Source: JBFWWW01 sp050245975 (GTDB taxonomy: Bacteria > Pseudomonadota > Alphaproteobacteria > Rhizobiales > Hyphomicrobiaceae). Taken from it: a stretch of 25,309 bases of DNA. A program made the position numbers and the translations under genes. The DNA lies in the NCBI GenBank assembly GCA_050245975.1, contig JBFWWW010000036.1, positions 1-25,309 on the forward strand. The letters are read 5' to 3'. Below the pieces are notes generated by a model. The model was not told the origin of the DNA, did no database searches, and saw only the letters and a list, made by a program, of their open reading frames with translations. Shown piece after piece: positions 6,950 through 15,006 of the stretch (positions are counted from its first letter, which is position 1; every line of letters begins with the position of its first letter).

Positions 6950-9900
6950 TTACTCCGCCACCGCGCCCTCTCCGACGACGATGAAGGGCGCCCAGTAGGC
7001 CGGATGCGCCTCCCACGGCTTGCCGTGATCCATCAGCGCCACCATCGACCGGCGCAGCGCCTCGGCGCGGCCGACCGTCTTGTCCGCGGCCATCATGTCA
7101 ATGGCCGCAGTGATCAGCTTTACCGTCGACTCCGAGGCAACCGACCAGTGCGAGACGAGAAGCGCACGCGCCCCGGCGTAGATGAAGGCGCGCGCCAGAC
7201 CTGACAGCGCCTCGGCGCCCTGCGCGCCTCCCGCGGCCGTATTGCAGGCCGACAGGATCACCCAGTCCGCATCGAGCTTGAGGGCCGCCACCTCTGAAGC
7301 CGACAGGTAACCATCGTCAAGCTCGGGATCGGTGCCCTCCTTCGGTGGCGTCAGCACGATGCCGGGTTCATTGGTCCCGGTGATCTCGCCGGCCAGGGTG
7401 CCATGCGTCGCGAAGTGGAGGATGCGATAGCTGGCGAGGTTGGGCGCGTCCGTGCGCGCGCTGAGCCGCCTGATCTCCATCTCGGTGGCGCGTGCGCCGA
7501 TATAGATGTCGTCGGGCGGAAGACGCAGACTCTCGCCGACCCGGCACAGTTCGTCGGCCGTATCAGGCAGCGGTGTCAGTCTCCTCAGGTCCGACAGCAC
7601 GGCACGACCATCGCGCGTGCTCATACTACGTACCCCGCGCACTGATCGACCGGCGCCGGCACTCGCGATCTGCTGGCGCACAAGGTTGCTGCATGTCCTG
7701 GCGCGAGCGGCCTTGGCCCATTCGGCTTCTCTCGGATCTACTCCCGGATCACCATCGAGCAGCGGGTTGCCGAACCCGATCAGAGGTCTCGTGGCGGCAC
7801 TCGGTCTGCCGGTACGGCGCAAAGCCTTGAGCGAGGACACGGCCGGTAGGATGGTGATGGCATTGGTGCGTGCCAGCCAGCGGACGCCCTTGTCGCGCCG
7901 CACGTCGAGGAAGCGTTCTGATGGGGCGCGTTCCGGCAGTCCGGTGACCAGCACCTGGAATGGCAGCTGCGTCAGCGCCTCCGACGGCACGATCAGAAGA
8001 TGCTTGCCACGGATGTCCTCCTCGATGCGCCCGAGCAGGTCTTTGTAGAGAGCGTGCGCGCGCTGCAGGTCGAACGGAAGGGCGTTCATCAGAATATTGC
8101 CATTCGCATCGCGCTGCGCGTCTGTCTTGAGCAGATCGCGGCAGCGGGCCGCCGTCTTGTCGTCATCCCAGAGCGTCGCATCGAGGCCGCAGCGCAAGGC
8201 CTCGACCTCGGTCTGCAGAGCGACCGCCCCGAGACTTGAGCGCATCCAGTAGGAGTTGTCGTGCGTCACCAGCCAGATGAAACCCCGGTCCGAAGCCTCG
8301 TCTTTGCTCTCCGCGTCGAGGAACAGCACGAGCACTTCATCCGGCTTCAGTTGGGTCTGGACCTCGGAGAGGGATAGCGGCTCCGGGCTGGCGAAGGCCG
8401 AATACTCGGGAAACTGGATTTTGATTTCCGCCGTCAGGGCGCCGATACGCTCTTCGATGGCGGACAGCCGCCCGCTGTTCGCCTGCTCTGCGGCGAGATC
8501 GCGCTTCTCGCTCGGCCGGGCGACCTCCGATGCGCGAGGTACATCGAGGGTGTGCCATTCGGCAAGCAGATCCTGTCGTTGCCGGATGAGCTGTGCGAGC
8601 GGCCCGCTTTGAGCCGCGCCGCGCGCCGCCATCTGCGCAAGCGCTGCGCCCGCGTTCGATGCGCGAGCGCGCTGCGCGATGAGAAACGATTCGTCAATCA
8701 GGGCGCCGGCGTCGGGCTCGTTGGTGGATGCCGCCTCCCAAAGCGCTCTGGCCATCCGCTCGAACAGTGCGCGCCCCTCGATCTCCCGTTTCGGCGCTCC
8801 GTCAAGCCCCTCCACCGCGTGCCGTTCCAGCAGGTCGCGGCTGATGAAGGTGCGCGCGCTCAGCCGCCATTGGTCGAGCGCCTTGCCCCACTGCTCATCA
8901 TTGAAATAGTTAAGCCCAAGGATATGCCGCGCTTCGGCGACGAGTGGGCTGTCGAGGCCGAAACTGCGAATGGTCCACTCCAGGTGCTCCTCGGTGTCCT
9001 TGATCGTTTTTGCGCGCAAAGCATCGAAGCCGTAGCGATCAATCCGCTTCTCCTGAAGCGTGCGCATCCTATCAAGCAAAGGCTGTGCCTCGGCCAGCCG
9101 GTTCTGGTTCTTGTACAGCGCGGCCAGCTGATCCAGCGCGTAAAGCAGGCTAGCCGGCTTGATGTCCGGCGTGCGGTCGTAGATGTCCAGCCGCCGGACA
9201 AGAAGGGTTTCGGCCTCGGCATCGCGCCCCTGCTTCTCAAGCACATTGGCAAGGGTGGCCAACGCGCCGCCTATCAGGTGATGCTCCATGCCATGCGCGC
9301 TTTCCAGGATGGCGAGCGCTTCCCTGGCTGCCGCCTCGGCTTCGGACCACCGCTCCTGGCCGACCAGGGTGGAGACAAGGTCACCGAGTGCTCCGGTGGC
9401 GTCCGGATCGGAGCGTCCGTACATCTCGCGCAGGAGCTCCAGTCGTCGCCTGTAGAGCTTCTCGGCTTCCGCAAACTGGCGCTGCTCGGCTAGCAGCAGG
9501 CCGTGCATTCCGTATTTATTGATGAGCAGGGCCTTGGCGAACGTGATGTCGGTGTGGGACACGCCCTGCAGCTTTTGCCGCATGGCCAACGCGTGCTCGT
9601 AGAGCGGCGCTGCGCGCTCGAACGCGACATGGCGTGCCAGCTCTTCCGTCAGCTCAACCGAGGACAGGTGCTGGTCGCCATGCTCGGCCTGGGTGATGGC
9701 AAGCGCCCGTTCGAGCGCGGCGACGCGTGCCGCGTTGTCATTCTTCTTGCCGGCGACAGCCGCGATATCCCTCAGCACCGGAACGAGGTCCGGATGCTCA
9801 CGGCCGCGTACGCGCTCGAGCGTCGCAAGGCGACGTGCGTGCAGCTGCTCGGCCAGCTCGAGCCGGTCCTGCGTGCTGTAGACCTGGGCCAGGGACCGCA

Positions 9901-10255
9901 GGGAGTCCATGGCTTCCGGGCTGTCGATCCCGAACAGTTTCTCACGTAGCTCATGCCGGCGCTTGTGGACCTGCTCGGCCTCGGCGTACCGGGCCTGGAT
10001 GTAGTAGGTGGTCGCCAGAATATAGAGCTGTTCGTCGATCAGGGTCTGATCGACCCCGCCGCTCTTTTCCAGCACCTCCAGCCGCCTGCGGGCGACCTCG
10101 GCGGCCTCCGGTAGCTTCTTTTCGTTGAAAAGCTTCCAGTACCGGGCATTGAGTTCCGCGATGTCATCGGCCTGCTGGGCAGCCAATGACGCAATCCAAA
10201 GCAGGATCAGGAGAATTGCCGGAATGCCGGACAGCCTTGTTGCCGCTGCGCGCAT
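6950..10255 (-). CDS. Exported TPR-CHAT domain protein (caspase-like peptidase fold)
   Basis: A 1101-residue protein with an N-terminal signal sequence (AILLILLWIASLAAQQ, cleavage near residue 25), so it is probably periplasmic or surface-directed. Residues about 30-420 hold kinesin-light-chain-type TPR repeats (blocks such as RYAEAEQVHKRRHELREKLFG). Residues about 430-625 are helical, and residues about 629-1095 form a CHAT domain. The CHAT catalytic pair is present: His951 in ILHFATHGTL and Cys1004 in VILSACNTAAGG. Downstream GARALLVSHWSV is the usual CHAT core. CHAT proteins are clan CD cysteine peptidases or relatives, and TPRs usually bind a partner. ATG 10255 was chosen because AGGAG lies 6 nt upstream and the signal peptide then starts cleanly; the longer frame to 10324 lacks this. 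No obvious substrate gene is adjacent. Target unknown. Confidence 0.92.
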   Translation of the reverse strand: MRAAATRLSGIPAILLILLWIASLAAQQADDIAELNARYWKLFNEKKLPEAAEVARRRLEVLEKSGGVDQTLIDEQLYILATTYYIQARYAEAEQVHKRRHELREKLFGIDSPEAMDSLRSLAQVYSTQDRLELAEQLHARRLATLERVRGREHPDLVPVLRDIAAVAGKKNDNAARVAALERALAITQAEHGDQHLSSVELTEELARHVAFERAAPLYEHALAMRQKLQGVSHTDITFAKALLINKYGMHGLLLAEQRQFAEAEKLYRRRLELLREMYGRSDPDATGALGDLVSTLVGQERWSEAEAAAREALAILESAHGMEHHLIGGALATLANVLEKQGRDAEAETLLVRRLDIYDRTPDIKPASLLYALDQLAALYKNQNRLAEAQPLLDRMRTLQEKRIDRYGFDALRAKTIKDTEEHLEWTIRSFGLDSPLVAEARHILGLNYFNDEQWGKALDQWRLSARTFISRDLLERHAVEGLDGAPKREIEGRALFERMARALWEAASTNEPDAGALIDESFLIAQRARASNAGAALAQMAARGAAQSGPLAQLIRQRQDLLAEWHTLDVPRASEVARPSEKRDLAAEQANSGRLSAIEERIGALTAEIKIQFPEYSAFASPEPLSLSEVQTQLKPDEVLVLFLDAESKDEASDRGFIWLVTHDNSYWMRSSLGAVALQTEVEALRCGLDATLWDDDKTAARCRDLLKTDAQRDANGNILMNALPFDLQRAHALYKDLLGRIEEDIRGKHLLIVPSEALTQLPFQVLVTGLPERAPSERFLDVRRDKGVRWLARTNAITILPAVSSLKALRRTGRPSAATRPLIGFGNPLLDGDPGVDPREAEWAKAARARTCSNLVRQQIASAGAGRSVRGVRSMSTRDGRAVLSDLRRLTPLPDTADELCRVGESLRLPPDDIYIGARATEMEIRRLSARTDAPNLASYRILHFATHGTLAGEITGTNEPGIVLTPPKEGTDPELDDGYLSASEVAALKLDADWVILSACNTAAGGAQGAEALSGLARAFIYAGARALLVSHWSVASESTVKLITAAIDMMAADKTVGRAEALRRSMVALMDHGKPWEAHPAYWAPFIVVGEGAVAE

Positions 10256-10351
10256 GCACTGCTCCTGGTGTGAGGGTGGCGTTCGCACGGATCGTGCGTA
10301 CGCTGCCCTTCCAGTATTTTGCATGGTTGTATGCCCGATTGGAAAGAGTGA

Positions 10352-10981
10352 TCATTCCGCGGGCTCGCGGCGCGTGACCACNNNNNNNNNNNNNNNNNNN
10401 NNNNNNNNNNNNNNNNNNNNNNNNNNNNNNNNNNNNNNNNNNNNNNNNNNNNNNNNNNNNNNNNNNNNNNNNNNNNNNNNNCCGACGCAACGGAAACGGT
10501 GAGGACGCCGGCTTTCGAAATAATAGGCATCTCCGGGCCCCAGAATGCGCCTTTCATCCTCGACCGTAACTTCGAGTCGCCCACTCAAGACGATGCCGCC
10601 TTCCTCGCCCTGATGCACAAGAAACACTTTTCCCGTGTCGCTATTGGGCTCGTAGCGCTCCTTGAGTATCTGCAAGGATCGCCCAAAGAGCGTGGCGCCC
10701 ACCTGGCGATAGGAGATTCGCCCTTTGCCAATTTCCACCAGTTCGTCCGACCGATAGAACGCCTTGACCGGGCTCTGCGGCTCGAGCGCGAAAAACTCGG
10801 CCAGCCCGATTGGAATGCCATCGAGGATGCGTTTCAGAGCGCCGACGGACGGATTGGACTGGTTCGACTCGATCAGTGAGATCGTGGAGTTCGTCACCTT
10901 GACCCGTTTGGCGAGCGTACGCTGGGAAAGTCCGGCACGCATCCGCACATAACGAAGGCGGCCGCCAATATCGATTTCCAT
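10352..10981 (-). CDS. XRE family regulator with C-terminal cupin domain (PuuR-like), interrupted by assembly gap
   Basis: A helix-turn-helix repressor fused to a small-molecule-binding cupin. The sequence supports residues 1-163 (10490-10981): HTH at about 5-60 (RMRAGLSQRTLAKRVKVTNSTISLIE), linker, then cupin strands (VFLVHQGEEGGIVLSGRLEV, PGDAYYFESRRPHRF). The next 100 bases are N. The frame on the far side reads VVTRREPAE then stop, which would give 209 residues if the gap really is 100 bases. That is plausible for the family but unproven, because 100 N often means unknown size. The start ATG has only a weak upstream purine run. It is divergent from the omega-aminotransferase gene and likely controls it, as PuuR-type regulators do for amine catabolic genes. 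Confidence 0.8.
   Translation of the reverse strand: MEIDIGGRLRYVRMRAGLSQRTLAKRVKVTNSTISLIESNQSNPSVGALKRILDGIPIGLAEFFALEPQSPVKAFYRSDELVEIGKGRISYRQVGATLFGRSLQILKERYEPNSDTGKVFLVHQGEEGGIVLSGRLEVTVEDERRILGPGDAYYFESRRPHRFRCVXXXXXXXXXXXXXXXXXXXXXXXXXXXXXXXXXXVVTRREPAE
10382..10481. other. Assembly gap of 100 N
   Basis: Exactly 100 undetermined bases, the conventional filler for a scaffold join of unknown size. It falls inside the cupin part of the XRE regulator. Order, orientation and distance of the two flanking contigs rest on scaffolding evidence not visible here. Confidence 0.98.
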
Positions 10982-11021
10982 CGTCTTGGTCTGCGTTGTT
11001 CCGGTTGTTCATTATATGGCA

Positions 11022-11056
11022 AACCTACGAAACCGATCGAGTAAAATCAATAGGTT
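11022..11056. promoter_or_regulatory. Inverted repeat in XRE/aminotransferase intergenic region
   Basis: AACCTA at 11022-11027 and TAGGTT at 11051-11056 form a perfect 6-bp inverted repeat with 23 nt between the arms. It sits in the 145-nt region between the divergent XRE-cupin and aminotransferase genes. The placement suits an operator for the XRE regulator. This is inference from position; no known consensus was matched. Confidence 0.35.
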
Positions 11057-11126
11057 ATCACTCCAAAGAAAAGGACTTGTTTGATCGCAGAGAAGCGGGC
11101 GTCTAGGGCTCACGAAGGAGAGCAGC

Positions 11127-12461
11127 ATGACCACCTATCTGAGCAACGCGCCGACGCTTGAAAACTACTGGATGCCTTTCACCGCCAACCGGCAGTTCAA
11201 GGCGAAGCCGCGCCTACTCTGCGCGGCGAGCGGTATGCATTACACGAGCGCTGACGGGCGCCGGATCCTGGACGGCACCGCAGGTCTATGGTGTGTCAAT
11301 GCCGGCCATGGGCGCCGCGAGATTGCACAGGCCGTGGAACGCCAGCTTCTCGAGATGGACTACGCCCCCTCTTTCCAGATGGGCCATCCCATCGCCTTCG
11401 AGTTTGCGCAACGTCTCGCCGCGCTTTGCGCCGGTGGCGCGGACGCCGACCTGAAGCACATCTTTTTTACCGGTTCCGGGTCCGAATCTGTCGATACGGC
11501 ACTCAAGATGGCGCTCGCATATCACCGGGCGCGGGGTGAAGGCACCCGTACCCGCATGATCGGACGCGAACGCGGCTATCACGGCGTTGGCTTCGGCGGC
11601 ATTTCGGTCGGAGGCATCGGGCCAAATCGTCGTGCGTTTCCACAGCTGCCAGGCACCGACCATCTGCGCCACACACACGACCTGCAACGCAATCCCTTTT
11701 CCACGGGCCTTCCAGCATACGGCGCCGAATTTGCCGACGATCTGGAGCACCTCGTTGTGCTCCATGGGGCAGAAAACATTGCCGCCGTCATCGTCGAACC
11801 GGTCGCGGGTTCGACCGGTGTGCTCCTGCCGCCGCAAGGTTATTTGGAACGGCTGCGAAACATCTGCACCAAGTACGGCATCCTTTTGATCTTCGATGAG
11901 GTGATCACGGGCTTCGGGCGCCTGGGCGCGCCGTTCGCGGCCGACTATTTCGGGGTTGTGCCGGATCTCATGACGACAGCGAAGGCGCTCACCAACGGTG
12001 CAATTCCGATGGGCGCCGTGTTCGCAAGCGGCAGCGTACACGACGCATTGATGCAGGGTCCCGAGCCGCAGATCGAACTGTTCCACGGCTACACGTATTC
12101 CGGACATCCTGCCGCCTGTGCAGCGGGGCTGGCTACGCTCGACATTTACGAGCGCGAAGGCCTGCTGACGCGGGCGCGTGAGCTTGAGAGCGACTGGCGG
12201 AAAGCAATCTTCAGTCTGAAAGGGCAGCCGAATGTGATCGACCTGCGTGTGATCGGGCTCGTCGCCGGCATCGAACTGGCGCCTCGAGCGCAAGCGGTCG
12301 GGACACGGGCCTACGACGTATTTACGACCTGTTTCGAACGCGGCCTGCTTATTCGTGTGACCGGTGACGTTATTGCGCTCTCGCCGCCTTTGATCGTCGA
12401 GCCAGAACACATCGAAACGATGGTCTCGATCCTGGCGGACGCGATCAAGAGCGCTTCCTGA
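11127..12461 (+). CDS. Class III PLP-dependent omega-amino acid:pyruvate aminotransferase
   Basis: A 444-residue cytoplasmic aminotransferase resembling beta-alanine:pyruvate transaminase. It would move the terminal amino group of an omega-amino acid or amine to pyruvate, giving an aldehyde and L-alanine. The family opening is seen (LENYWMPFTANRQFKAKPRL, 11-30; GTAGLWCVNAGHGRREIAQAV). PLP contacts are GSGSESVDTALKMA (116-129), Asp257 in FDEVITGFGR and the Schiff-base Lys286 in TTAKALTNG. ATG has GGAGA 6 nt upstream. Length is normal for the group. An alanine dehydrogenase about 7 kb downstream could return the alanine to pyruvate. Divergent from an XRE-cupin regulator. The real substrate (beta-alanine, GABA, taurine, diamine-derived acid) cannot be fixed from sequence. 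Confidence 0.92.
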   Translation: MTTYLSNAPTLENYWMPFTANRQFKAKPRLLCAASGMHYTSADGRRILDGTAGLWCVNAGHGRREIAQAVERQLLEMDYAPSFQMGHPIAFEFAQRLAALCAGGADADLKHIFFTGSGSESVDTALKMALAYHRARGEGTRTRMIGRERGYHGVGFGGISVGGIGPNRRAFPQLPGTDHLRHTHDLQRNPFSTGLPAYGAEFADDLEHLVVLHGAENIAAVIVEPVAGSTGVLLPPQGYLERLRNICTKYGILLIFDEVITGFGRLGAPFAADYFGVVPDLMTTAKALTNGAIPMGAVFASGSVHDALMQGPEPQIELFHGYTYSGHPAACAAGLATLDIYEREGLLTRARELESDWRKAIFSLKGQPNVIDLRVIGLVAGIELAPRAQAVGTRAYDVFTTCFERGLLIRVTGDVIALSPPLIVEPEHIETMVSILADAIKSAS

Positions 12462-12642
12462 AGGACGATCCAGGTCGGCAGGGCCAGCCTCAACCGGCCA
12501 ATTCCTGTGCCGATGGCATTCATTCGTTCGGGAGTGGAAATCATCCGCGTTCGGCGACCATCGCGTCCACGGGTCGGAGCGGTGCGCGTCATATAGCCGA
12601 CTGAAGACGATCACCGCGCGGCAGCCACTTCCTCAAGTCGTC

Positions 12643-13389
12643 TCAAACGAACAGCCCGATCGCCGCGACAATTGCGGCGAACCATAGGGTCGACAGTCGC
12701 AACAGCCGCTCATTGATGCGCCGATAAAGATAGACGCCGGAAACGATGCCAAGCAGGTAGGCAGGCGCGAAGATCACGGTGAGCACCAACAACTGCCGGG
12801 GGCCAGGTAGACCGGCAGCGTTCAGGGCGCCGGTTGCGAAGAGGGCCGCGATTGCCACGATCGTCGCTGCGAAAGCCCAGACGATGAAGTTTGCGCGGCT
12901 GGCAACGGCCGAGTGGTGGCCGGCCTGGAGCGCGATATTGACGATGACGCAGACGCCCGACGCGCCCAGGCTCAAGCCGCCCAGCGCGCCGGCCGCCGCC
13001 AGCTCTTTGCGGTCCATGGCGCGAGGCCAGCGCCAGCCAATCAACACCAGGACGACGCACAGGAGCAGGATCGCCGAGATGATGCGTCGCGCCAATGTCG
13101 GCTCAGTCCAGGCGAGGAAGATGATGCCACCTGGCAGCCCGATCAGCGCTCCCAGCAGCATCGGCTTGAGAATGGCCGGCGACGCGTCCCGTTTGGCGTC
13201 CGGTACCAGCCGGACGTTTGCGAGAAGATCGATGATCAGGGTGATAAGAACCCCCGATTTCGGACCAAAAACGAGTTGCAATGTCGGAACCAGGATCATG
13301 GGACCGCCAAAGCCGGATGCGCCCCGGACGAAGCCGGCCAATACCGTGACGGCGATTGCGACGCCGTAGAGAGGGACTTGGGATTCCAT
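12643..13389 (-). CDS. TauE/SafE family membrane transporter
   Basis: A 248-residue integral membrane protein with about eight hydrophobic segments and little else. The family core is visible as VLAGFVRGASGFGGPMILVP near the N terminus and a repeat-related ALGGLSLGASGVCVIVNIALQAG in the middle. TauE/SafE members export sulfite, sulfoacetate or other small organic anions, although many are of unknown substrate. The start is ATG with no clear ribosome site. It lies 49 nt downstream of ridA on the same strand, so the two probably share a transcript. Next to an omega-aminotransferase and an amine-type importer it could export a sulfonate-derived product such as sulfite if the substrate is taurine-like. 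That is inference; no sulfoacetaldehyde acetyltransferase is in view. Confidence 0.88.
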   Translation of the reverse strand: MESQVPLYGVAIAVTVLAGFVRGASGFGGPMILVPTLQLVFGPKSGVLITLIIDLLANVRLVPDAKRDASPAILKPMLLGALIGLPGGIIFLAWTEPTLARRIISAILLLCVVLVLIGWRWPRAMDRKELAAAGALGGLSLGASGVCVIVNIALQAGHHSAVASRANFIVWAFAATIVAIAALFATGALNAAGLPGPRQLLVLTVIFAPAYLLGIVSGVYLYRRINERLLRLSTLWFAAIVAAIGLFV

Positions 13390-13438
13390 GACGGAATGCG
13401 CCCGCGAGCCGACCGAACATGCGTCGGCCGGCGCGCTC

Positions 13439-13825
13439 TCAGGCTGAGGTCGAGATATGCGCTTGGGCGACGAGTTCGATGATCATTCCGTCCACGGCGA
13501 GCTTCGCCGGAATGATCGTGGCGCGACTCGGGAACGGCGGGTCTGCGAAGTATTCCTTATAGATGCCGATCATTAGATCGAACTGATCGGTATCGGTGAG
13601 ATAGCAGATGACCTGCGTGACGTCCTGCAGCGTACCGCCTGCGCTCTCGACGACGTGCTTGAGATTGTCGAGCGCGAGTCGGATCTGCTTTTCCGGAGCC
13701 CCCACCTCGACCGAGCCGTCAAGCTTTCGCGGAATGACGGCCGTGTAGAGGATGCCATTCGCGATCACGCCCCCCGATACATGGCTCGGGTTTTTCCAGA
13801 GCTTCGTCTCGACCGTCTTCTTCAT
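13439..13825 (-). CDS. RidA family enamine/imine deaminase
   Basis: A 128-residue RidA (YjgF/YER057c/UK114) family protein. RidA proteins hydrolyse reactive 2-aminoacrylate-type enamines and imines formed by PLP enzymes. Seen here: the N-terminal strand VSGGVIANGILYTAVIP, the helix QIRLALDNLKHVVESAGG with DVTQVICYLTD, and FPSRATI with Arg101, the conserved carboxylate-binding Arg. The last strand IIELVAQAHI is usual. ATG 13825 was chosen because AGAGGAAA lies just upstream and it gives the family length; a longer in-frame extension to 14104 overlaps the divergent transporter gene. It is divergent from the ABC transporter operon and leads into the TauE-like gene. It probably limits damage from amine oxidation or transamination products. 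Confidence 0.93.
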   Translation of the reverse strand: MKKTVETKLWKNPSHVSGGVIANGILYTAVIPRKLDGSVEVGAPEKQIRLALDNLKHVVESAGGTLQDVTQVICYLTDTDQFDLMIGIYKEYFADPPFPSRATIIPAKLAVDGMIIELVAQAHISTSA

Positions 13826-13866
13826 TGTTTTCCTCTGCTCCTGTGGTCGCGATACGTAGCTGCCGA

Positions 13867-13896
13867 TTGATGTTCTCGTCAAGAATATATTATTCT
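13867..13896 (+). promoter_or_regulatory. Weak candidate promoter for the ABC transporter operon
   Basis: TTGATG (13867-13872) and TATTCT (13891-13896), 18 nt apart, each match 4 of 6 bases of the sigma-70 boxes. The -10 overlaps the 15-bp palindrome at 13882-13896, so a bound repressor would block it. The match is weak. Confidence 0.25.
13882..13896. promoter_or_regulatory. 15-bp palindrome, candidate regulator operator
   Basis: AGAATA-TAT-TATTCT is a perfect inverted repeat in the divergent ridA/transporter region, standing out in GC-rich surroundings. A related string, AAGAATATAATTAT, occurs on the minus strand at the promoter of the downstream XRE-cupin gene (around 18583-18597). This suggests both are bound by that regulator. 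Confidence 0.5.
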
Positions 13897-13962
13897 CCGT
13901 CTTGTCTGACCGGCTACCTTTGGCTATCGTTTCGATCCGGTTTCCAAACTGACGGTGGCTCC

Positions 13963-14979
13963 ATGCTGTGCAAAGGCCAAATCGAATTGGTGCGGGTGCA
14001 AAAGACCTACGGCAGCACCGTGGTCGTCGACGACCTGTCGCTGCTGGTCGAGCCGGCACAGTTCCTAACTCTTCTGGGCGCCAGCGGCTCCGGCAAGACC
14101 ACAACGCTGATGATGATCGCGGGTTTCGAATCGCCGACGAAGGGAGCGGTTCTCGTCAATGGCACCAACGTAACCGCTGTACCGCCCAATCAGCGCAATC
14201 TCGGCGTCGTATTCCAGCACTACGCGTTGTTCCCGCACATGACGATCCGGGACAACCTCGCATTCCCGCTTCACATTCGTTCAATGCCGGCAAGTAAAAT
14301 CAAGCAGCGCGTGGCTTGGGCGCTCGACCTCGTGAGCCTGGAAAACTTCGGAGGCCGTTATCCGTCGCAGCTAAGCGGCGGTCAGCAGCAGCGCGTCGCG
14401 CTTGCGCGCGCGCTCATCTACGATCCGCCGGTTCTCCTAATGGACGAGCCGCTCGGCGCCCTCGACAAGAAGCTGCGAGAACAGCTCCAGCTCGAGATCA
14501 AGCGAATCCAGAAAGACCTCGGCATCACGATCATCTACGTGACGCACGACCAGGACGAAGCGCTGACCATGTCGGACCGGATCGCAATCATGCGCAAAGG
14601 CCGCATAGCGCAGGTCGGCTCGCCTGAGGATCTCTATGAGAATCCGGTCGACGACTTCGTCGCGGACTTCCTCGGCGAAATGAATTTCGTGCCCGCCACG
14701 ATCGTGGGCGACGCGTCGCCGGCTCGCGGCGGGCGCTTTGCCATCCGGCCGGAACGCATCCTCATCTCGGACGCGCCCCGCGTCGAGCCGGGCGTTCAAT
14801 GGGTCTCCGGTGTCGTGCAGGACGCGATCTATTACGGCGCGGCGCGGCGTTATCTTATTCGCATCGGCGACGTCACGATATCGGCCAAACAGCAAGCGGT
14901 GAGCGCGGTACGGTTCTATGAAGCTGGCAGTCCGATTCACGTCGGTTGGGCGATGGAGGACCTTAAGGCTTTTGCTTGA
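13963..14979 (+). CDS. ABC transporter ATP-binding protein, polyamine/iron (PotA-like) family
   Basis: A 338-residue ATPase subunit of the importer encoded by the next two genes. It holds Walker A GASGSGKTT (39-47), Q-loop Gln85 (VFQHYALFPHMT), the signature LSGGQQQRVALARA (138-151), Walker B VLLMDEPLGALD and H-loop His195 (YVTHDQDEALT). The C-terminal part (from about 240) is a TOBE-like regulatory domain (FAIRPERI), as in PotA and FbpC. ATG 13963 fits the family N terminus (GQIELVRVQKTYG); an in-frame ATG at 13825 would add 46 atypical residues across the palindromic operator. Its ribosome site is weak (GGTGG). The binding-protein gene follows after 27 nt. It is divergent from ridA. Confidence 0.94.
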   Translation: MLCKGQIELVRVQKTYGSTVVVDDLSLLVEPAQFLTLLGASGSGKTTTLMMIAGFESPTKGAVLVNGTNVTAVPPNQRNLGVVFQHYALFPHMTIRDNLAFPLHIRSMPASKIKQRVAWALDLVSLENFGGRYPSQLSGGQQQRVALARALIYDPPVLLMDEPLGALDKKLREQLQLEIKRIQKDLGITIIYVTHDQDEALTMSDRIAIMRKGRIAQVGSPEDLYENPVDDFVADFLGEMNFVPATIVGDASPARGGRFAIRPERILISDAPRVEPGVQWVSGVVQDAIYYGAARRYLIRIGDVTISAKQQAVSAVRFYEAGSPIHVGWAMEDLKAFA

Positions 14980-15006
14980 TCGAACAACGTACGCAAGGGA
15001 GGCGAC

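Noticed and set aside
4555..6984. 809-codon plus-strand open frame
   Set aside because: Runs antisense through the carboxyltransferase gene and out of frame through LysR. Both of those have clear family motifs, and this frame has none.
6950..10981. CHAT-based immune system (gasdermin or CRISPR type III)
   Set aside because: No gasdermin, Cas gene or CRISPR array is visible, and the protein has a signal peptide. A hidden partner in the gap cannot be excluded.
11286..12614. 442-codon minus-strand open frame
   Set aside because: Antisense to the aminotransferase, with composition typical of a shadow frame.
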